In this document: positions 14,495-16,598 of the stretch, one piece after another | Numbering within the stretch: position 1 is the stretch's first letter | Layout: each line of letters opens with the position of its first letter | Source of the DNA: JBLRWS01 sp047921075 | GTDB taxonomy: Bacteria > Bacteroidota > Rhodothermia > Balneolales > Balneolaceae | NCBI GenBank assembly: GCA_047921075.1 | Contig: JBLRWS010000052.1 | Location: 1 to 16,598 of the forward strand | Direction of reading: 5' to 3' | DNA: 16,598 nucleotides | Program-made: the position numbers and the translations under genes | Notes under the pieces: generated by a model | What the model was told of the DNA's origin: nothing | The model's input: the letters and a program-made list of their open reading frames with translations, nothing else | Databases searched by the model: none

Positions 14495-14516
14495 GATTTT
14501 AGACGCTTGATTTTTG

Positions 14517-14972
14517 ATGCATAAACAACCTTTGGAACAGATTCGAATCCTCGCCGAACCGGTGGTGCAGCAGCACGGCCTGTTTTTGGTAGATGTAGAA
14601 TTGACGACCGGCAACGGCACCGTTGTATGGGTCTATATCGACTCGGAATCGGGATTTCCAAATGTAGATACCTGCTCAAAAATTAGCCGTGAACTTTCGG
14701 TTCTGTTCGATGCCGAGGAGCTTTTTAATGGTGCGTATCGTTTAAACGTCTCGTCGCCCGGCCTCGGTCGTGCACTTACCGACTACCGCCAGTATCCCAA
14801 GAACAAAGGGAGAAAGGCGTCGGTGCTTGTTCAAACAGAACAGGGAACCCAAACGGTGACCGGCACGCTGGTCGATGTCTCCCCCGAAACGCTCTCGATT
14901 GAAGCGAAAGGTAAAACTATGGAATGGCCGTTTTCGGCAATCCGTGAAACCAAAATAGAACCGAGCCTGTAA
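14517..14972 (+). CDS. rimP: Ribosome maturation factor RimP
   Basis: RimP helps assemble the 30S ribosomal subunit. The 151-residue protein has the expected two small domains: an N-terminal alpha/beta domain with GLFLVDVELTTGNGTVVWVYID (about 20-41) and VDTCSKISRELSVLFD (about 49-64), then the family signature YRLNVSSPGLGRAL (73-86), and an Sm-like beta domain (about 95-148) with TGTLVDVSPETLSIE. ATG 14517 is preferred over the adjacent TTG. It is the first gene of the conserved rimP-nusA-infB order. A promoter and a terminator-like attenuator lie directly upstream. nusA starts 68 bases after its stop. Confidence 0.93.
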   Translation: MHKQPLEQIRILAEPVVQQHGLFLVDVELTTGNGTVVWVYIDSESGFPNVDTCSKISRELSVLFDAEELFNGAYRLNVSSPGLGRALTDYRQYPKNKGRKASVLVQTEQGTQTVTGTLVDVSPETLSIEAKGKTMEWPFSAIRETKIEPSL

Positions 14973-15040
14973 GTTAGCAGCCAACGGCACCATCATTAAC
15001 CACCGTCCATAACCGGCCCAACGAAAAGTAGGAATACCCG

Positions 15041-16300
15041 ATGCAAAACGATGTTTCAAAACTGATTATTCAGTCTTTTGCCGAGATTGCAAAAGACAAA
15101 GGAATTGATCGCGATCTGCTGCTGTCAATCCTTGAAGACGTCTTCCGAACCATGATTCGTAAAAAATACGAAACGGATGATTCTTTTGAGGTAATCCTGA
15201 ACGCCGATCGCGGCGAGATCCAGATTTTGCACATACGGGAAGTGGTGCCGGCCGATGAGCTCACCGATCCTGTAAAGGAGATCTCTCTCGAGGATGCCCA
15301 AAAGCAGGATCCTGACCTGGAGCTGTATGATGAGTTTGCTCAGGAAATCTCCATCACCGATTTTGGCCGCCGGGCGGTGCAGATGGCACGCCAGCAACTG
15401 GCACAACGAATTCGCGAAATCGAGAAAGACAATATTTTTGAAGATTACTCCGATCGTATCGGGGATATCATTCTCGGTGATGTGTACCAGGTGCGCAGCA
15501 ATAAAGATATTCTGGTAAACCACAACGGCGTGGAGCTTCTGCTGCCTCGCAACGAGCAGATCGGCAAAGATCGCTACCGAAAAGGAGATACCATTCGGGC
15601 GGTGGTTGTAGAGGTGAAACAATCTGGCGGCAATCCCACCATCATTATTTCCCGTACCTCTCCGATGTTTCTTGAACGATTGTTCGAAAATGAAATTCCG
15701 GAAGTGTTTGACGGCATTATCGATCTGGTGCGCATTGCCCGCGAACCCGGCGATCGCTCCAAAGTTGCGGTCATCTCTCATGATGATCGTATCGATCCGG
15801 TTGGGGCGTGCGTTGGCATGAAGGGGATTCGAATTCATGCCGTTGTACGCGAGCTTCAAAACGAAAATATCGACGTGATTAATTACACACCCGATATGAT
15901 CGAATTCATCAAGCGCGCACTGCAACCTGCAAGAGTGCTTAAAGTTGAGCTCTCGGAAAATGGCAAACAAGCCAACGTGTTGGTACCGGCCGATGAAGTA
16001 TCAAAAGCGATCGGTAAGGGCGGGGTAAATATCCGGCTGGCATCGAAACTAACAGGCTGTGAAATTGACGTCTTCCGTGAAGTGGAAGAGGAAGATGATA
16101 TCGACCTGAGCGAATTTGAGGTCGATTTTGGTGCAGAAACCATTGCACAACTTCATGAGATTGGCTGCGATAGCGCCCGGGCTGTATTAAAGCTCAGTGA
16201 AGATGAAATAGTAACCCGTACCGCTGGTAAAATCGATAAAAAAGAAGCAGAACGGATTATTGATGTCATCGCCTACGAATTTGAGGACGAGGAAGATTGA
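15041..16300 (+). CDS. nusA: Transcription termination/antitermination factor NusA
   Basis: NusA binds RNA polymerase and nascent RNA and modulates pausing, intrinsic termination and antitermination. In 419 residues: N-terminal polymerase-binding domain (about 1-135), an S1 RNA-binding domain (about 138-205, GDVYQVRSNKDILVNHNGVELLLP), KH1 (about 240-285, with GACVGMKGIRIHAVVREL) and KH2 (about 310-347, with AIGKGGVNIRLASKL). A final helical part (about 365-412, IAQLHEIGCDSARAVLKL) looks like one helix-hairpin-helix repeat of the kind found at the C terminus of longer NusA proteins. The end is very acidic (EFEDEED). Shorter than E. coli NusA (495), as it has one C-terminal repeat rather than two. 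infB begins 84 bases downstream. Confidence 0.96.
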   Translation: MQNDVSKLIIQSFAEIAKDKGIDRDLLLSILEDVFRTMIRKKYETDDSFEVILNADRGEIQILHIREVVPADELTDPVKEISLEDAQKQDPDLELYDEFAQEISITDFGRRAVQMARQQLAQRIREIEKDNIFEDYSDRIGDIILGDVYQVRSNKDILVNHNGVELLLPRNEQIGKDRYRKGDTIRAVVVEVKQSGGNPTIIISRTSPMFLERLFENEIPEVFDGIIDLVRIAREPGDRSKVAVISHDDRIDPVGACVGMKGIRIHAVVRELQNENIDVINYTPDMIEFIKRALQPARVLKVELSENGKQANVLVPADEVSKAIGKGGVNIRLASKLTGCEIDVFREVEEEDDIDLSEFEVDFGAETIAQLHEIGCDSARAVLKLSEDEIVTRTAGKIDKKEAERIIDVIAYEFEDEED

Positions 16301-16384
16301 TCGTACCTTTTAGCGGTGGCGTAAAAACCGCCTGCAAGCGCACGATTTCACCATAAGATTTGACACAACGCACAACACCTTTTT

Positions 16385-16598
16385 ATGACGGAAAGCAGAC
16401 CCAAAAAACTCTTTAAAGTTGCATCAGAATTTAATGTTGCAACTCAGTCGATCGTGGATACGCTTGGCGAACACGGCTTTGATGTAGCAAATCGGCCTAA
16501 CACCAGCATCACACCCGAAATGTACGATGTGCTGAACACCGAGTACGGCGACGACAAAGAGAAAAGCCTCGAGCACGAGAAGGCACGGGAAGAGTATG
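16385..16598 (+). CDS. infB: Translation initiation factor IF-2, N-terminal fragment (runs off the window)
   Basis: Only the first 71 codons are present. They read ESRPKKLFKVASEFNV, then ATQSIVDTLGEHGFDV and NRPNTSITPEMYDVL, the small helical N-terminal module with which Bacteroidota-type IF2 proteins begin, followed by a charged linker (GDDKEKSLEHEKAREEY). IF2 is the GTPase that places initiator tRNA on the ribosome; its GTPase domain would lie beyond the window. The position after nusA is the classic one. ATG 16385 has no evident Shine-Dalgarno site. Confidence 0.9.
   Translation, partial: MTESRPKKLFKVASEFNVATQSIVDTLGEHGFDVANRPNTSITPEMYDVLNTEYGDDKEKSLEHEKAREEY

Noticed and set aside
1..16598. 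CRISPR arrays, insertion sequences, integrases, toxin-antitoxin or defence genes
   Set aside because: No regularly spaced repeats, transposase or integrase motifs, or defence-type domains were seen in any frame.

Overview
The window carries about 18 protein genes, roughly half GC, from a member of the Bacteroidota/Rhodothermota group. Balneolaceae-like bacteria are my best guess, from protein flavour and gene content rather than a database search. Pointers are: a promoter of the Bacteroidota type (-33 TTG, -7 TAnnTTTG-like) before rimP, weak or absent Shine-Dalgarno sites, an outer-membrane protein of the DUF6588 type, an unlinked TonB-like transducer, the Bacteroidota-type IF2 N terminus, and a separate biotin carboxylase subunit with a short C-terminal tail. 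No phage, transposase, CRISPR, tRNA or rRNA gene was seen.

Layout. Bases 1-428 have no convincing protein gene but are dense in hairpins: two intrinsic terminators facing opposite ways bracket a long-range stem that looks like a structured RNA. Next, on the minus strand, come a LacI-family regulator (cut by a 100-N assembly gap at 2155-2254) and purC. On the plus strand follow a phytoene/squalene synthase, then a tight run of an esterase-fold protein, an acyl-CoA carboxylase biotin carboxylase, murQ and a TonB-like protein, and then a GspF/PilC-like membrane protein, a small membrane protein and a GT4 glycosyltransferase. Meeting these head-on, with stops that touch, are three minus-strand genes: a CsoR/FrmR-like regulator, a small cysteine-rich thioredoxin-fold protein and an outer-membrane protein. 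After a 535-base gap holding a string of hairpins ending in a terminator come fructose-1,6-bisphosphatase and the conserved rimP-nusA-infB cluster. infB runs off the right edge.

Function. Most of the window is core metabolism and information processing: purine synthesis, isoprenoid/carotenoid synthesis, carboxylation of acyl-CoA, cell-wall recycling, gluconeogenesis, ribosome maturation, transcription elongation and translation initiation. I see no clear new multi-gene system. The best leads are smaller: (1) an esterase-fold protein whose nucleophile and catalytic His positions both appear to be Asn; (2) a CsoR-family regulator lacking all three metal-ligand positions, with its own CPGNC motif, next to a six-cysteine thioredoxin-like protein; (3) a terminator hairpin placed almost at the transcription start of rimP-nusA; (4) two unannotated structured-RNA candidates (about 275-428 and 12971-13069); (5) a PilC-like protein with a doubled N-terminal module and no pilus or secretion partners nearby.
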